Virus record (IMG/VR): IMGVR_UViG_3300047281_000098
Coordinates: 1-64,000 of that record
Length of the DNA stretch: 64,000 bases
Origin: a virus
Reading direction: 5' to 3' (one strand)
Below are positions 38,990 to 47,580 of the stretch, piece by piece. The notes under the pieces were generated by a model that saw only the letters and a program-made list of their open reading frames with translations, made no database searches and was not told where the DNA came from. Numbering within the stretch: the stretch's first letter is position 1; every line of letters begins with the position of its first letter. The position numbers and the translations under genes are program-made.

Positions 38990-39018
38990 TTGACATTAAA
39001 TCATTTCGGTGATATAAT
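38990..39018 (+). promoter_or_regulatory. early promoter, conserved family member
   Basis: TTGACA (38990-38995), spacer TTAAATCATTTCGGTGA, TATAAT (39013-39018), then AGATACTTAAACAGCAACAC. One spacer base differs from the copy at 38636, and the leaders match up to the ATG region. Confidence 0.94.
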
Positions 39019-39052
39019 AGATACTTAAACAGCAACACATAGAAAGTTATAA

Positions 39053-40063
39053 ATGGCAACAGTTCGCATTCTCTCTGGCACGTATCGTAATCAGGCAGTT
39101 ATTGACAAAAGCTTTACACTTGTAAAGGGATTTCAGACTTCTAAAACTGGCAGTTATGTGACAGTTCAGAATGATGGACAGTTTGCGATTGATATCGCAG
39201 TTGTTAAAGTTAAAGTAGACAGCATTGAACAAATTGAATTTATTGATGGGGCTCCCGAGTTGACAACTAATATTAAAACAGTTACAGAGACTGATGTAGA
39301 AGCAATGGACCGTATTGCTAGTCGTTTTTCAGTTCTTGATGAAATGTCCAGCGCATGTATCGCAGGTAACATTCGTGCGATGATTGTTACTGGTCCTCCG
39401 GGCGTAGGTAAATCTCACGGTGTTACTTTACAAATGGAAAAAGCATCTATGTTTGACAAAATTTCTGGCAAGCGTCCTCGCTTTCAGATTGTCAAAGGTG
39501 CTATGTCAGGCATTGGTCTGTTCGCAACATTGTACAAATACTCTGATGCTAAAAATGTGCTGGTGTTTGATGACTGTGATGTTTGGGAAGATCAAGACGC
39601 ATTGAACGTGTTGAAAGGTGCTCTTGATTCTGGTAAGACTCGTAGAATTTCTTGGAATAAAGATTCTCGTCTGTTGCGCGAAGAAGGTGTGCCGAATACT
39701 TTCAACTTCAATGGCTCTATCATCTTTATTACCAATCTCAACTTCAATGATCGTCGGTCCAAAAAGATTCAAGCTCACTTGGATGCGCTTCAATCTCGTT
39801 GTCACTATCTTGATCTGACTATCAATACTGAACGCGATAAAATTCTGCGTATCAAACAAGTACACCGCGATGCTGATGGTGGTCTGTTTGCTAGCTATGA
39901 TTTTGATAACAACGAAGGTGATATGATCGTTGAATTCATGGAGCAGAATAAAGATAAATTGCGCGAAGTGTCGATGCGTATGGGACTGAAGATTGCTGAC
40001 TTAGTAAAAATTAGCCCACACAATTGGAAGGTACTTACCCAAGCAACTTGTATGAGAGCATAA
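39053..40063 (+). CDS. AAA-family ATPase
   Basis: 336 residues. An N-terminal beta-rich domain of about 80 residues precedes Walker A GPPGVGKS (114-121), Walker B VFDDCD (171-176) and sensor-1 Asn in FITNLNF near 223. The small AAA module with a FDDCD box resembles phage ATPases of unknown role rather than clamp loaders. Own early promoter, terminator after the gene. Confidence 0.85.
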   Translation: MATVRILSGTYRNQAVIDKSFTLVKGFQTSKTGSYVTVQNDGQFAIDIAVVKVKVDSIEQIEFIDGAPELTTNIKTVTETDVEAMDRIASRFSVLDEMSSACIAGNIRAMIVTGPPGVGKSHGVTLQMEKASMFDKISGKRPRFQIVKGAMSGIGLFATLYKYSDAKNVLVFDDCDVWEDQDALNVLKGALDSGKTRRISWNKDSRLLREEGVPNTFNFNGSIIFITNLNFNDRRSKKIQAHLDALQSRCHYLDLTINTERDKILRIKQVHRDADGGLFASYDFDNNEGDMIVEFMEQNKDKLREVSMRMGLKIADLVKISPHNWKVLTQATCMRA

Positions 40064-40081
40064 CAATTTCTGTCACACATT

Positions 40082-40107
40082 AAAGGGACTAAGGTCCCTT
40101 TCTTTTC
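40082..40107 (+). terminator. rho-independent terminator
   Basis: AAAGGGAC, loop TAAG, GTCCCTTT (40082-40101), then CTTTTCC. An 8-bp stem with a T-rich tail after the ATPase gene. Confidence 0.85.
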
Positions 40108-40115
40108 CTTTATAC

Positions 40116-40144
40116 TTGTATTATTTTTTAGAGTCTGTTATAAT
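40116..40144 (+). promoter_or_regulatory. sigma70-type promoter giving a leaderless mRNA
   Basis: TTGTAT (40116-40121), 17 bases, TATAAT (40139-40144). Predicted +1 is 40151, the A of the next ATG. The -35 is weak. Confidence 0.75.
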
Positions 40145-40150
40145 CATAGT

Positions 40151-41170
40151 ATGGAATTACAAACATCAGAACATCTAATATATTTTATGAAGCATAATCT
40201 ACGCCTGAGTAGATATGATCAGAGATTCTTAGAAAATTTAGAAATACTAATTCTTCATGAAAATAGAGTTACCACCAATCAAGTAACGCTATTACATAAA
40301 ATAGTCAATACGTATCATAGACAGTTTATTAAATATGACATGTTTATTGAAGCATTAGTAAAGCTTCCGTGGAACGTGCCTCTTGTAACTAGCTCTCCTG
40401 AATATGTTGATACATACATCACAATTGAGGCTGCCGGCGAGGTGATAACGTGTAAAACTCCTTATCATAGAGCCTTTATACAAACTTTTAGTAAATCAAC
40501 TGAGCATTCATTTAAATGGGACAATGATGCGAAAATTTACAGCACATCGTTCAGCACTGGTAATCTAAAATTCATTGTTGATACAACTAAAAAACACTTT
40601 AACAATATACACCTCTGCCCAATAACTACACATCTTCTAGCTGAACTATGCGAATTTGAAGATGTTAAATACTGGACACCCACGCTGGTGTATTCAAATG
40701 GGCTATTGTTTATTGCGGCAATCAATGAAGCATTGTATAATGCGTTATCACATATTGAGTTAGCAGTTGATCCGATAACACTGTCTGAGCTAGTACGGTA
40801 CGGTATCACCATAGATAAATCTGCGTTGGAAAGATGTACTGATGTCATAGCATCTTTCGCCTCACTCTATAGCCCAGTAGTTGAACTAAGTGAGGTACAA
40901 GACATTGTTCCATGGCTACAACAATTAAAATGTGATTGTGTTTATTTCTCCGGCGGCCCTATATTGACAACAGGTAAAGCAGCACTACGTAAGTTGCTAC
41001 ATAGCGTAGATATAGCGTGTCATGAAGTTGGTGACCCAAAGACTGCTGTTGGATCATACTTCTTTCCAGTTATACTGAGATTTAGGGCAGTGTCCGATTT
41101 GTCATATGAGCCATACAAAGTGGCTAAAGTAATTAAATTAGTGGACTCACGTCCTATAACAATAAGGTAA
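40151..41170 (+). CDS. conserved hypothetical protein upstream of UvsW
   Basis: 339 residues. No clear motif; the segment HSFKWDNDAKIYSTSF near 113-128 resembles sequence seen in HARP-like domains of annealing helicases, which would suit the next gene, but the match is slight. Leaderless transcription is predicted. It is 2 bases from uvsW, so the two are one operon. Confidence 0.72.
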   Translation: MELQTSEHLIYFMKHNLRLSRYDQRFLENLEILILHENRVTTNQVTLLHKIVNTYHRQFIKYDMFIEALVKLPWNVPLVTSSPEYVDTYITIEAAGEVITCKTPYHRAFIQTFSKSTEHSFKWDNDAKIYSTSFSTGNLKFIVDTTKKHFNNIHLCPITTHLLAELCEFEDVKYWTPTLVYSNGLLFIAAINEALYNALSHIELAVDPITLSELVRYGITIDKSALERCTDVIASFASLYSPVVELSEVQDIVPWLQQLKCDCVYFSGGPILTTGKAALRKLLHSVDIACHEVGDPKTAVGSYFFPVILRFRAVSDLSYEPYKVAKVIKLVDSRPITIR

Positions 41171-41172
41171 TA

Positions 41173-42630
41173 ATGAAGAAATGTACGATACATATATCTG
41201 ATGAAGTCAATTGTAAGATTTCAGGATTAGAATTAAGTGAACGCAAGGCACTTATGAAATTATTTGAATATGAAATCCCCGGGGCACGATTCTTGCCTGC
41301 GGTCCGTCTAGGTAGATGGAACGGTAAGATGAGTTATTTTAGCCTTGGGGGAAGTACTTTCGTAAATCTCCTGGAAGAAATTATCCCTGTACTTGATCGT
41401 ATTGGATATGACATTGAGTTGGATGATACCAGAGAGTATCGCACTAACTTTGAGTTCTCTCCTTGTACCGAAGACACATTCAAGCACAAGACTTGGCCCG
41501 TTGGTCATCCAGTCGCTGGTACACCTATCGTATTGCGTGATTATCAAATTGAACTAATCAATAACTTTTTAAGTAACCCAGCGTGTCTACAAGAGATTGC
41601 GACAGGCGCCGGTAAGACAATTATGACTGCGGCACTTAGTTACAATATTGAGCCATATGGACGTAGTATTATCATTGTCCCTAACACCAGCTTAGTAACA
41701 CAGACCGAGAAAGATTATATCAACTTGGGGCTTGACGTAGGTGTATACTATGGTGGACGCAAAGAGATTGGCAAGACTCATACAATTTGTACTTGGCAGA
41801 GTTTGAATGTGATGTTGAAGAATACTAAGTCAGGTGAAGCAGAAGTTAGTATTCAAGACTTCTTGGAAGGTGTTGTATGCGTTATTGTTGATGAAGTTCA
41901 CCAAGCAAAAGCAGACGCCCTGAAAACATTGCTGACTACGGTAATGGCTCAGGTTCCTATTCGTTGGGGATTGACAGGTACTATTCCTAAAGCAAAGATG
42001 GAAAGTCAAGCTCTATTCGTTAGTCTTGGTCCAGTTATCAACAAGCTATCAGCAAGCACTTTACAAGAACAAGGTGTACTGGCAAACTGTCATGTCAATG
42101 TTGTACAATTACAAGATAAAGTTGAGTTCCCTAATTATCAAACAGAGTTAAAGCATCTGCTGGAAGACTCTGTTCGTTTAGATACAGTAGCAGGTCTTAT
42201 CAACAAACTGAAAGAAAGCGGCAATACACTGGTTCTAGTTGACCGTGTGAATGCTGGAACTGAATTAGTCAATCGTATCCCTGATGCTGTGTTTATCAGC
42301 GGTGGTACCAAGGCACAAGTAAGACAAGAAGAATATGACAAAGTGTCCGTGGAGTCTGGATTAGTGCTTGTGGCGACATACGGGGTGGCAGCAGTTGGTA
42401 TTAATATTCCTCGCATTTTCAACGTGGTTCTTATTGAACCCGGTAAGTCATTCGTGCGTGTCATTCAAAGTATTGGTCGAGGCATTCGTAAAGCAGAAGA
42501 TAAGGACCATGTTGAAATTTACGACATTACTTCAAGCTGTAAGTTTGCCAAGCGACATTTGACCAAGCGTAAAGAATTCTATAAAGAGGCCAATTACCCG
42601 TTCTCTATACAGAAACTAAATTACAAATAA
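41173..42630 (+). CDS. uvsW: UvsW helicase
   Basis: 485 residues, close to T4 UvsW (503). Motif I ATGAGKT (143-149), motif II DEVH (240-243), motif III near LTGTIP, and motif VI QSIGRGIRKA near 446. The N-terminal domain (residues 1-110, with RLGRWNGKMSYF) is the UvsW type. It unwinds R-loops and recombination forks, switching from origin- to recombination-dependent replication. Confidence 0.96.
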   Translation: MKKCTIHISDEVNCKISGLELSERKALMKLFEYEIPGARFLPAVRLGRWNGKMSYFSLGGSTFVNLLEEIIPVLDRIGYDIELDDTREYRTNFEFSPCTEDTFKHKTWPVGHPVAGTPIVLRDYQIELINNFLSNPACLQEIATGAGKTIMTAALSYNIEPYGRSIIIVPNTSLVTQTEKDYINLGLDVGVYYGGRKEIGKTHTICTWQSLNVMLKNTKSGEAEVSIQDFLEGVVCVIVDEVHQAKADALKTLLTTVMAQVPIRWGLTGTIPKAKMESQALFVSLGPVINKLSASTLQEQGVLANCHVNVVQLQDKVEFPNYQTELKHLLEDSVRLDTVAGLINKLKESGNTLVLVDRVNAGTELVNRIPDAVFISGGTKAQVRQEEYDKVSVESGLVLVATYGVAAVGINIPRIFNVVLIEPGKSFVRVIQSIGRGIRKAEDKDHVEIYDITSSCKFAKRHLTKRKEFYKEANYPFSIQKLNYK

Positions 42631-42633
42631 AGC

Positions 42634-42662
42634 TTGACATTCCCACAGATATAGACTATAAT
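42634..42662 (+). promoter_or_regulatory. sigma70-type promoter
   Basis: TTGACA (42634-42639), 17 bases, TATAAT (42657-42662). Predicted start about 42669, giving a leader of roughly 15 bases before a GTG start. Confidence 0.88.
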
Positions 42663-42683
42663 ACATTAACTGAAAGACATCCC

Positions 42684-43184
42684 GTGCGTATATTAACCCT
42701 TGACAACACCTTCTATGATTTAGAAACTCTGCCCGAAGAGATTGATGATTTGCGATTCGCAATCCTAGATAATAGCAATCCACTTAATGTAGACTATCAT
42801 TACATTCCGCTGATCTTTCTTGAATCATTTAACTCGCCGGCACTTGTTTTGAAGATTGGTAAGCATACGATTAAAATGCCAGTTGATTGGCAGATTGTAA
42901 TCGGTGAGAAAGAACACGGTGATCTGGAGACATTACCACTGACAAGTATTAATGATCGTGGATTCAATGCGTTTGAATTCAATCCACTATCATCATTCAG
43001 TCCATCATTTCTTCCCATTGAAATCGTTGATATCTACAATGATGTTACTTGGTTCGCCCCACGACTGAAGAACGGTCAATTTCTGTGTGTACCGATTGAA
43101 GATGGATTGAAACCCAAGTGTGTTTACTTTGTTAAAGAAGTAAGCCGTAATTGTGAAATTGTAGACTACTCCCAAGCTTTTTAA
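42684..43184 (+). CDS. conserved phage hypothetical protein, GTG start
   Basis: 166 residues. The GTG at 42684 (V/M-R-I-L-T-L-D-N) is the first start after the promoter. Mixed alpha/beta, with PALVLKIGKHTIKMPVDWQI and a C-terminal half resembling a second strand-rich unit (DVTWFAPRLKNGQFLCVPIE). I recall similar proteins in T4-like phages next to replication genes, without a function. Confidence 0.75.
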   Translation: MRILTLDNTFYDLETLPEEIDDLRFAILDNSNPLNVDYHYIPLIFLESFNSPALVLKIGKHTIKMPVDWQIVIGEKEHGDLETLPLTSINDRGFNAFEFNPLSSFSPSFLPIEIVDIYNDVTWFAPRLKNGQFLCVPIEDGLKPKCVYFVKEVSRNCEIVDYSQAF

Positions 43185-43185
43185 T

Positions 43186-43617
43186 ATGAACGAAACATTT
43201 TTATTCTTTTCTTATGGTATGCTGACTAACAATGATGTTATGCCTCAGGGTGCTGAAAGACTTGGCCCAGCTGCCTTGCCCGGATTCGAATGGGAAATGT
43301 TATGCTATGCCAATGTGTATGACAAGCCCGGCAACATGGTATTGGGTGTACTTTGGGAAATTGATTACGACATCCTGGATGATCTAGATCACCGAGAAGG
43401 GTACCCCTCATTCTACGGACGAGTATATGCGGATATTATCCATGAAGGCATTCCTAAGCAAGCTTGGGTTTATGTCATGACAGAAGATTATCGCAAAATT
43501 CTTCGTGATACGCCACCGTCGGCTTCGTATGTCAGAACTGTTATCGAAGGATTCGCAACAGATGGCATTACCATGCCAAATTTAAATGTAGCTGAACTTG
43601 GCTACGAAGCATACTAG
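43186..43617 (+). CDS. gamma-glutamylcyclotransferase-like (AIG2) protein
   Basis: 143 residues. FSYGMLTN (8-15) is the phosphate-binding-like loop, LGVLWEIDYDILDDLDHREG near 52-71 has the catalytic-region Glu/Asp, and YPSFYGR follows, as in GGCT-like folds. Family enzymes cleave gamma-glutamyl peptides or act on amines. Phage role unknown. One base after the previous stop. Confidence 0.82.
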   Translation: MNETFLFFSYGMLTNNDVMPQGAERLGPAALPGFEWEMLCYANVYDKPGNMVLGVLWEIDYDILDDLDHREGYPSFYGRVYADIIHEGIPKQAWVYVMTEDYRKILRDTPPSASYVRTVIEGFATDGITMPNLNVAELGYEAY

Positions 43618-43618
43618 T

Positions 43619-44227
43619 ATGGCAACCAAAGTAACTAAAGTAACTAAATCTAAAACTCCAGCTGATGAAAAATTCGGAAATCAAGATTTTGATTTATTCG
43701 AATCGCTGGCAGCAATGGATAAAAAAGACTATGGATATCTTGAACGCCTGACTGAAGAACAACAAAAAAAGTTTGTTCCATTTATGATGACTCATTGGAT
43801 GAGCGCGGTATCAGGTAGCGGTGATGTAGCTGGATACTATGTTCGCAGTGTGGATCATTATGCGAATACTCATTTGTTCAATGAAGTAGTACAAAAACAT
43901 CCTAAGCTTCAATGGTTGATGCTGTGCGCTTCAAGTCCTAACTTAGGTAAGCAATTTCACAAATGGATTCCCCACCTTAGTGGTAAAGTAAGTTTGTTAA
44001 AAGAGCCAGCAAAGACTAAAGATGTCAAAGAGTACTTTAATAAGATTTATCCCAAGACAAGCGAAGATGCCATCGATGGCGCAGCTAAAGCGTTTGTATC
44101 CGATCATAAACGCAAGTGTCATTTAGCTGAACTATTCCCTAATTTAAAGCAAGCTGATATCGAAACTCTTAATCAACTTATTACAGATGCCGACATTGCT
44201 CAATATGATAAAGACCGCGGAAACTAA
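43619..44227 (+). CDS. hypothetical protein, possible clamp-loader small subunit (gp62-like)
   Basis: 202 residues from the ATG after TACTAGT. Helical throughout; LCASSPNLGKQFHKWI resembles the VPRGKRYGKW segment of T4 gp62 in spacing, and the location among replication genes fits. The match is too weak for a firm call and no gp44 or gp45 is visible in this window. Confidence 0.65.
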   Translation: MATKVTKVTKSKTPADEKFGNQDFDLFESLAAMDKKDYGYLERLTEEQQKKFVPFMMTHWMSAVSGSGDVAGYYVRSVDHYANTHLFNEVVQKHPKLQWLMLCASSPNLGKQFHKWIPHLSGKVSLLKEPAKTKDVKEYFNKIYPKTSEDAIDGAAKAFVSDHKRKCHLAELFPNLKQADIETLNQLITDADIAQYDKDRGN

Positions 44228-44906
44228 TCCAGTAAAATATGAATGTGAATTTTGTAAGAGAGAATTCGCAAAGGAAGCCACGGTATTCAAACATATATGC
44301 CAATACAAACATCGTTGGGTTGAACGCGACAAGAAGGGCAATCGTATTGGATTTCAAGCTTGGCTACAATTCTATACTCGCAACAGCACAAGTAAAAAGA
44401 ATAGGACCGTTGAAGAATTTATCAAAAGTCCGTACTACAACGCATTTGTAAAATTTGGCAATTACTGTGCGGAAATTAATGCGATAAGCGTCAGTAGATT
44501 CATTGATTGGTTACTGAAAGAACAGATAAAAATTGACACCTGGTGTCAAGACAGTGTTTATACAAAGTTTCTGATTGCTTATACCAGAATCGAAGATCCA
44601 ATGGACGCGATTGTTCGCAGCATTGAAACAACTATTAAATTAGCTGAAACAGAATCAATTCAATCACATGATTGTCTACGATATGGAAATGTAAATCGAA
44701 TTTGTTATGCCATTACCGCAGGGAAGATAAGTCCATGGTTGTTGTATCAAAGCGACAGCGGAACAACATTTCTGTCTAATCTAACTTCTGATAATGTTTC
44801 AATGATTCTTGATTATATCAACCCAGAGCAATGGGCTATTAAGTTCAAAAGATACCCAGAAATTGCTGCTGAAGTCAAAGCATTGTTACGAGCAGGTGGC
44901 TATTGA
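44205..44906 (+). CDS. zinc-finger protein of unknown function
   Basis: 233 residues from the ATG at 44205; another at 44187 would lengthen the overlap with the previous gene. The N-terminus has a C2H2 finger: CEFCKREFAKEATVFKHICQ, then YKH. The rest is helical. It may bind nucleic acid. Its TGA stop lies inside the -35 box of the promoter that opens the FxLRW array. Confidence 0.72.
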   Translation: MIKTAETNPVKYECEFCKREFAKEATVFKHICQYKHRWVERDKKGNRIGFQAWLQFYTRNSTSKKNRTVEEFIKSPYYNAFVKFGNYCAEINAISVSRFIDWLLKEQIKIDTWCQDSVYTKFLIAYTRIEDPMDAIVRSIETTIKLAETESIQSHDCLRYGNVNRICYAITAGKISPWLLYQSDSGTTFLSNLTSDNVSMILDYINPEQWAIKFKRYPEIAAEVKALLRAGGY

Positions 44907-44931
44907 CATTTAATCCATAATCTGTTATAAT
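44903..44931 (+). promoter_or_regulatory. sigma70-type promoter of the FxLRW array (leaderless)
   Basis: TTGACA (44903-44908), spacer TTTAATCCATAATCTGT, TATAAT (44926-44931). Predicted +1 is 44938, exactly the ATG of the first array gene. No other clear promoter is seen until after 50874, so this one probably drives the whole array. Confidence 0.9.
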
Positions 44932-44937
44932 ACAGAT

Positions 44938-45273
44938 ATGAAGACATTATACGACCTTGAAAGTACGGGCTTACATAGTTTTAAGCGAGGTGAACTAACA
45001 TTGTTCACTGCTTATAGGCAGTCTGGCAAAAGTATGCTTAATCAATTGTACGGGACAATTATGACAAAAGGAAACTTTGAGATAACAGATCAGGCCCCAG
45101 TAGATGGAGAGACTTGGTATACTGTTGCGTGTGTCAGTGTCGTATGCGAATGGATGCGTGAGCAACCCAAAGAATTGTGGCACGAACACATTGACCTTAG
45201 GTGGATTCATTATTCAAACAAGTTTGACATACATGAAAAACTCTATACCGTGTTAGCACTGCGATGGAGCTAG
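44938..45273 (+). CDS. FxLRW-array protein 1
   Basis: 111 residues, ending LALRWS. The leaderless first gene; N-terminus MKTLYDLESTGLHSFKRG. WMREQPKELWHEH may replace the usual WC helix. The next ATG lies within its Arg-Trp codons (CGATGGAGC). Confidence 0.78.
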   Translation: MKTLYDLESTGLHSFKRGELTLFTAYRQSGKSMLNQLYGTIMTKGNFEITDQAPVDGETWYTVACVSVVCEWMREQPKELWHEHIDLRWIHYSNKFDIHEKLYTVLALRWS

Positions 45274-45500
45274 AACTAAGTGAAGGTGGAATACACGGTG
45301 CCAGGTATTATATAGTCAGACCCTGGCCATGGGACTCGCACATCACCTGGCTCACAATGGAAGCATGGGCTATTGGAACATTCGGACCAGACGGTGGCTC
45401 TATTTGGAATAATCTTAACTCACGCTGGTATATGAATAATAGCAAATTCTGGTTTCGCACTGAAGCGGATCGTACTTTTTTTATATTAAGATGGCAATGA
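45264..45500 (+). CDS. FxLRW-array protein 2
   Basis: 78 residues, ending EADRTFFILRWQ. The start ATG is embedded in the RW codons of protein 1, a 10-base overlap. Trp-rich middle (WPWDSHITWLTMEAWAIG, then FGPDGGSIW) fits the helix-glycine-tryptophan element of the family. Confidence 0.78.
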   Translation: MELELSEGGIHGARYYIVRPWPWDSHITWLTMEAWAIGTFGPDGGSIWNNLNSRWYMNNSKFWFRTEADRTFFILRWQ

Positions 45501-45697
45501 GAATTCAAAAAGTGTCCAGCAGTGACAACATACATGCTCCTGGCGAATATATGTATAAAATTCATGACCACTGTAAAGATAGCGACACCCTGAGGGGGTG
45601 GAGAGACGAAATCAAGTTGGATTGTCTCATTTACTCCAATGTTGCTTATTTCAATACCGAAACAGATGCTATGTTTTTCATACTGAGATGGCAATGA
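45497..45697 (+). CDS. FxLRW-array protein 3
   Basis: 66 residues, ending TDAMFFILRWQ. The ATGA overlap is chosen; an ATG six bases upstream (inside AGATGG) is also possible. Acidic, with LRGWRDEIKLDC as the likely helix element. Confidence 0.76.
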   Translation: MRIQKVSSSDNIHAPGEYMYKIHDHCKDSDTLRGWRDEIKLDCLIYSNVAYFNTETDAMFFILRWQ

Positions 45698-45858
45698 CTA
45701 CCAATTACAGTTGGCAGTACAATGGTGCTGCCCCGTTCATAGATATCATGCAATGGTGCGTTGATACTTTTGAAAATGCTAACTGGTCTGCCAACTGGGA
45801 AACTTTTAGTTTCAATAATGAAAAAGATTATGTTTGGTTTGTATTGAGGTGGCAATGA
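45694..45858 (+). CDS. FxLRW-array protein 4
   Basis: 54 residues, the shortest and clearest member: MQWCVDTFENANWSANWETF, then NEKDYVWFVLRWQ. It shows the core of the family with little else: helix with WC, Trp pair, and the E-x-D ending. Confidence 0.82.
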   Translation: MTTNYSWQYNGAAPFIDIMQWCVDTFENANWSANWETFSFNNEKDYVWFVLRWQ

Positions 45859-46097
45859 GAAAACTAATTCCAAATAATATAACTGTTACTGAACAGATTG
45901 CGATCCATCGTCAGTTTTTTAATATGGTTGGAAAATGGCGTCGTAGTCAGCAGCCTGTTTTAAGAAAGGATGAATACTTGCAGTGTTTGGAAGAGGACAG
46001 CGGTGTTCGGTGCCAATATAGTAGCGGTGGTCAGTTGACAGGATTCGAAGTTATTGATGAAAAGACTTATACCTGGTTTGTGTTGAAATGGACATGA
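45855..46097 (+). CDS. FxLRW-array protein 5
   Basis: 80 residues ending KTYTWFVLKWT, with Lys for Arg. N-terminal helix and basic patch KWRRSQQPVLRK. The Shine-Dalgarno GAGGTGG comes from the codons of protein 4. Confidence 0.78.
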   Translation: MRKLIPNNITVTEQIAIHRQFFNMVGKWRRSQQPVLRKDEYLQCLEEDSGVRCQYSSGGQLTGFEVIDEKTYTWFVLKWT

Positions 46098-46330
46098 ACG
46101 ATACTACAAGTTGGATTACCTTTGGTAAAGACCATTATCATTTAAACAGGGTAATGGAGCAGTGGTGTCACGAACATATCGGGCAAGGTGGATGGGCACA
46201 CGAAACACCAAAGGCTTGGGGATGTATGATGGGCGATAAGATTTGGGTAATGCATAGTATGTTTGGTAACACAACTTTTTGCTTTAAAGAAGAAAAAGAC
46301 TTTATGTGGTTTAAGTTGAGGTGGGCATGA
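46094..46330 (+). CDS. FxLRW-array protein 6
   Basis: 78 residues. RVMEQWCHEHIGQGGWAHE is a textbook copy of the W-C-x-x-x-x-G-x-G-G-W element, and EEKDFMWFKLRWA the end. ATGA start chosen over ATG at 46088. The upstream junction here reads TTGAAATGGACATGA, a weaker ribosome-binding site. Confidence 0.8.
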   Translation: MNDTTSWITFGKDHYHLNRVMEQWCHEHIGQGGWAHETPKAWGCMMGDKIWVMHSMFGNTTFCFKEEKDFMWFKLRWA

Positions 46331-46554
46331 GTTTTATAACAGTTTCGCGTAATTTGAACGCTGATGAGTTAAGAGATTGGTTAGTCACCAATGTTGGAAA
46401 AGAGATCGGCAAGGGAGCTTATGCTAGAAAATGTGGCGACGGATGGGACTTGGATACGACCATTGGTTACAGGGAAATTCCCGCTGTCTTAAAATGGGGC
46501 ATAACCATTGATGACGAAGCATTAGCAGTATTTTTTAAATTGAGGTGGGCATGA
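46327..46554 (+). CDS. FxLRW-array protein 7
   Basis: 75 residues. LRDWLVTNVGKEIGKGAYAR holds the helix element and DDEALAVFFKLRWA the end. Uses GAGGTGGGCATGA at its start. Confidence 0.82.
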   Translation: MSFITVSRNLNADELRDWLVTNVGKEIGKGAYARKCGDGWDLDTTIGYREIPAVLKWGITIDDEALAVFFKLRWA

Positions 46555-46865
46555 ATAATAAAACAATTGAAGATTTTGTAATCCGTTACGGTGCCAAAGT
46601 AAATTACGAACAAAGACGCGACTATAATACTTATAATACTATGGGTAGGGCAATGGATTACTATTCATTGGATTACTATGGCAATGGTAACAGCATAGTA
46701 GGCATTGAACTACCTTTAAAGGCATTTGAGCACTTAGTCAACTCGGATAATCAAGCTGATGTAGACTATCAAGCTGGTAAGGAAGAGGCTCGCATTCGTG
46801 CTCGGTATCCATCAGTAGCAGAAGCGTATGCTCAATATAAAATGTTACTTGAACTATGCAGATAA
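46551..46865 (+). CDS. array-embedded protein without the FxLRW end
   Basis: 104 residues, ending MLLELCR. Tyr/Asn-rich middle and a helical C-terminus (ARIRARYPSVAEAYAQYKML). It lacks the family ending but uses the family ribosome-binding site of protein 7, so it is probably an insertion of an unrelated gene. Confidence 0.72.
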   Translation: MNNKTIEDFVIRYGAKVNYEQRRDYNTYNTMGRAMDYYSLDYYGNGNSIVGIELPLKAFEHLVNSDNQADVDYQAGKEEARIRARYPSVAEAYAQYKMLLELCR

Positions 46866-47251
46866 TTGAATATATTAAAGACAAGTATCTAACTTGGCGT
46901 ACTGGCCAAGATAAGCAAACACGCGATTGGAATAAGTGGTTGTATGAAACTGTTCTATTTCGTGCTGACACGATTGAAAATATGTTTGTGAACTTTAAAT
47001 ACATACTACCAGTGTCCGTAGAGATATTTGATCTTGAAGAACCGTTTGGATGGGCACTGGGCGATGACATTCGACAGTATATGTATCCTAACCGAGCATT
47101 AGGTGACTGTGCGGTTCATTACTTTGCGCGTGGGTTTCGCCATCAATGGGATGGTCGCTTTCACCTTAATGAAATTAGCGGTGGTGATCAAGTGTTTATA
47201 GCAACTAACAACAGCAAGGATGCTATGATGATAGCATTGAAGTATTCATGA
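46856..47251 (+). CDS. FxLRW-array-related protein 9
   Basis: 131 residues ending SKDAMMIALKYS, a divergent form of the DAxxFxLRWS end. FGWALGDDIRQYMYPN occupies the middle. It begins within the last codons of the previous gene (CTATGCAGATAA). Confidence 0.72.
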   Translation: MQIIEYIKDKYLTWRTGQDKQTRDWNKWLYETVLFRADTIENMFVNFKYILPVSVEIFDLEEPFGWALGDDIRQYMYPNRALGDCAVHYFARGFRHQWDGRFHLNEISGGDQVFIATNNSKDAMMIALKYS

Positions 47252-47580
47252 ACGATTTACAAATAGAAATACACAAGCGCACTATGAAGCTGCTATCTAC
47301 TGTAATGGCACAATCTATTATAGGGGTGCAACCTATGCCAAATACTGGTATCTTCAATGTAAGGTTTAGTAAATCTAAATATAAATTCAACCGTGCTAAA
47401 TGGTATGTAGCAGTGTATAACTACAACTATTATTACGAAGTAGTTGAATGGTGTGCTGAACAGTTCGGCCCACATCCCGAGCAACCAGATGCTTGGAGTC
47501 GTTGGGTACACAAATACGAAGATACGATTCACTTCCGTGATGAAAAAGATTATATTTGGTTTACATTGAGGTGGTCATGA
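47248..47580 (+). CDS. FxLRW-array protein 10
   Basis: 110 residues. A longer N-terminal beta region precedes VVEWCAEQFGPHPEQPDAW and DEKDYIWFTLRWS. Clear member, ending in TTGAGGTGGTCATGA. Confidence 0.82.
   Translation: MNDLQIEIHKRTMKLLSTVMAQSIIGVQPMPNTGIFNVRFSKSKYKFNRAKWYVAVYNYNYYYEVVEWCAEQFGPHPEQPDAWSRWVHKYEDTIHFRDEKDYIWFTLRWS

Noticed and set aside
43619-44227. Firm assignment as gp62
   Set aside because: Only one short segment is similar; kept as a possibility in the feature list.
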